Assembly: GCA_015657605.1 (NCBI GenBank)
Contig: JACDQO010000166.1
Span: 1 to 24,258 of the forward strand
DNA length: 24,258 nt
Direction: 5' to 3'
Source: Limnohabitans sp.
GTDB taxonomy: Bacteria; Pseudomonadota; Gammaproteobacteria; Burkholderiales; Burkholderiaceae_C
Shown here: one piece after another, positions 23,622-24,258 of the stretch
Layout: every line of letters begins with the position of its first letter
Position numbering within the stretch: position 1 is the first letter of the stretch
The notes under the pieces: model-generated
What the model was told of the DNA's origin: nothing
The model's database searches: none
The model's input: only the letters and a program-made list of their open reading frames with translations
Position numbers and translations under genes: made by a program

Positions 23622-24258
23622 ATGCTGACCGACACTGCCATTCGCCAACTGCGGCCCGATCCACCCAAGACTAAGAAACTCCATGATGGCGGCCGCAACG
23701 GCCTGCACATTCTCTGTCACCCCAGTGGACGGAAAGTCTTCGCGGTCAGGTACACACATCCCATCACTCGCAAAGAGCAAACTCTCACGATTGGCGAGTA
23801 CCCGCATGTGAGCCTCAAGATGGCGCGAGATCGTGCCGAAGCGGCACGCGGACTGCGTGTGCTGGGGGTTGACCCACGAGAGGAAGATAAGCGGCGAAAA
23901 GAGGCATCTCGCGCTGCAGCTGAAGACACGTTTGAGCAGTTGGGCAACGAATGGATGAAAGTGCGTGGTGCGCGGTGGTCAGATACTTACAGCCAAAAAA
24001 TTCGAGCGATGCTGGAGCATCACCTTTACCCAGCCGTTGGCAAGAAGCCCATCACTCAGATAAGCGCGCCGTTGCTGCTGTCCCTTCTGCGCCCTATCGA
24101 AGAATGCGGCAAGACCGACCTAGCCCACACGCTGCTGCAGCAGGCGGGGGCGATTTTCAGGTTCGCGATCGCAACGGAAGGGCAGTCGAACGATCCAGCC
24201 GACCGCGCTTCGCGGTGCGCCTGCGTCCACATCGAGGAAAAAAACCTCAACGCAATTA
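23622..24258 (+). CDS. P4-type tyrosine integrase, N-terminal part (3' end outside window)
   Basis: This is the first 212 codons of a site-specific tyrosine recombinase that integrates and excises the element. Residues about 1-90 form the DUF4102-type arm-binding domain (MLTDTAIRQLRPDPPKTKKL, LHDGGRNGLHILCHPSGRKV, TIGEYPHVSLKMARDRA), followed by a basic linker (DKRRKEASRAAAEDTFEQLG) and a SAM-like core-binding domain (about 113-195: WSDTYSQKIRAMLEHHLYPA, VGKKPITQISAPLLLSLLRP). The catalytic R-H-R-Y domain is beyond the right edge. ATG 23622 agrees with the family start; the ribosome binding site is weak. The frame stays open to the end, but the stretch DPADRASRCACVHIEEKN (about 24200-24244) is atypical and a pair of compensating indels is possible there. 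Transcription runs rightwards, out of the primase region. Confidence 0.88.
   Translation, partial: MLTDTAIRQLRPDPPKTKKLHDGGRNGLHILCHPSGRKVFAVRYTHPITRKEQTLTIGEYPHVSLKMARDRAEAARGLRVLGVDPREEDKRRKEASRAAAEDTFEQLGNEWMKVRGARWSDTYSQKIRAMLEHHLYPAVGKKPITQISAPLLLSLLRPIEECGKTDLAHTLLQQAGAIFRFAIATEGQSNDPADRASRCACVHIEEKNLNAI

Noticed and set aside
23407..23628. 73-codon + strand frame between primase and integrase
   Set aside because: It spans the inverted repeat, lacks a ribosome binding site and domain, and overlaps the integrase start in another frame.
1..24258. CRISPR arrays, rRNA or tRNA genes, insertion sequences
   Set aside because: No regularly spaced direct repeats, rRNA or tRNA signatures, or transposase frames were seen on either strand.

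Overview
The window looks like a chromosomal segment of a betaproteobacterium, most likely Burkholderiales and probably close to Comamonadaceae. This is an inference from gene content and neighbour order (ilvE followed by a zf-CHCC gene and LPS genes; divergent xthA/pyrE; a DUF883-holin operon; BON and glycine-zipper lipoproteins) and from the GC-rich codon use. The right end carries part of an integrated mobile element.

Layout: (1) 1-4652, + strand: the 3' end of ilvE, a small zf-CHCC gene, three glycosyltransferase genes and a WaaL-type O-antigen ligase, tightly packed and apparently one LPS/O-antigen operon. (2) 4636-6022, - strand: an AmpG-like muropeptide permease, broken into frames. 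(3) 6108-11064: envelope and stress genes: M48 metalloprotease, MBL-fold hydrolase, glycine-zipper lipoprotein, a 48-aa membrane peptide, an OmpA-family porin, a DUF883/holin/41-aa operon, and a BON lipoprotein. (4) 11065-16903, - strand: a two-partner secretion locus in the order tpsB (outer-membrane transporter), tpsA (filamentous-haemagglutinin-type exoprotein with ESPR, TPS, YDG/MBG and Pro/Val-rich regions), then an L,D-transpeptidase. (5) 17062-19369: a SAM methyltransferase, xthA and pyrE; the last two are divergent with overlapping start codons. (6) 19576-20188: a HTH protein with a degenerate receiver-like half. (7) 20189-24258: about 585 bp with no convincing gene, then an AlpA-like HTH gene, a PrimPol/DUF3987 replication protein, a spaced GC-rich inverted repeat, and the start of a tyrosine integrase that runs off the right edge.

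A striking general property is that at least seven genes are interrupted by small indels, mostly in short homopolymers, and each reads through if one or two bases are added or removed. Many neighbouring genes are intact. The simplest reading is residual consensus error in the assembly rather than real gene decay. I therefore annotate these loci as single genes and give the position of each break.

Most functional themes concern the cell envelope: LPS assembly, peptidoglycan recycling and cross-linking, outer-membrane anchoring, and a large secreted surface protein. The most unusual parts are the tpsB-tpsA-L,D-transpeptidase arrangement, the HTH/pseudo-receiver protein, and the AlpA-PrimPol-integrase element with its flanking inverted repeat.
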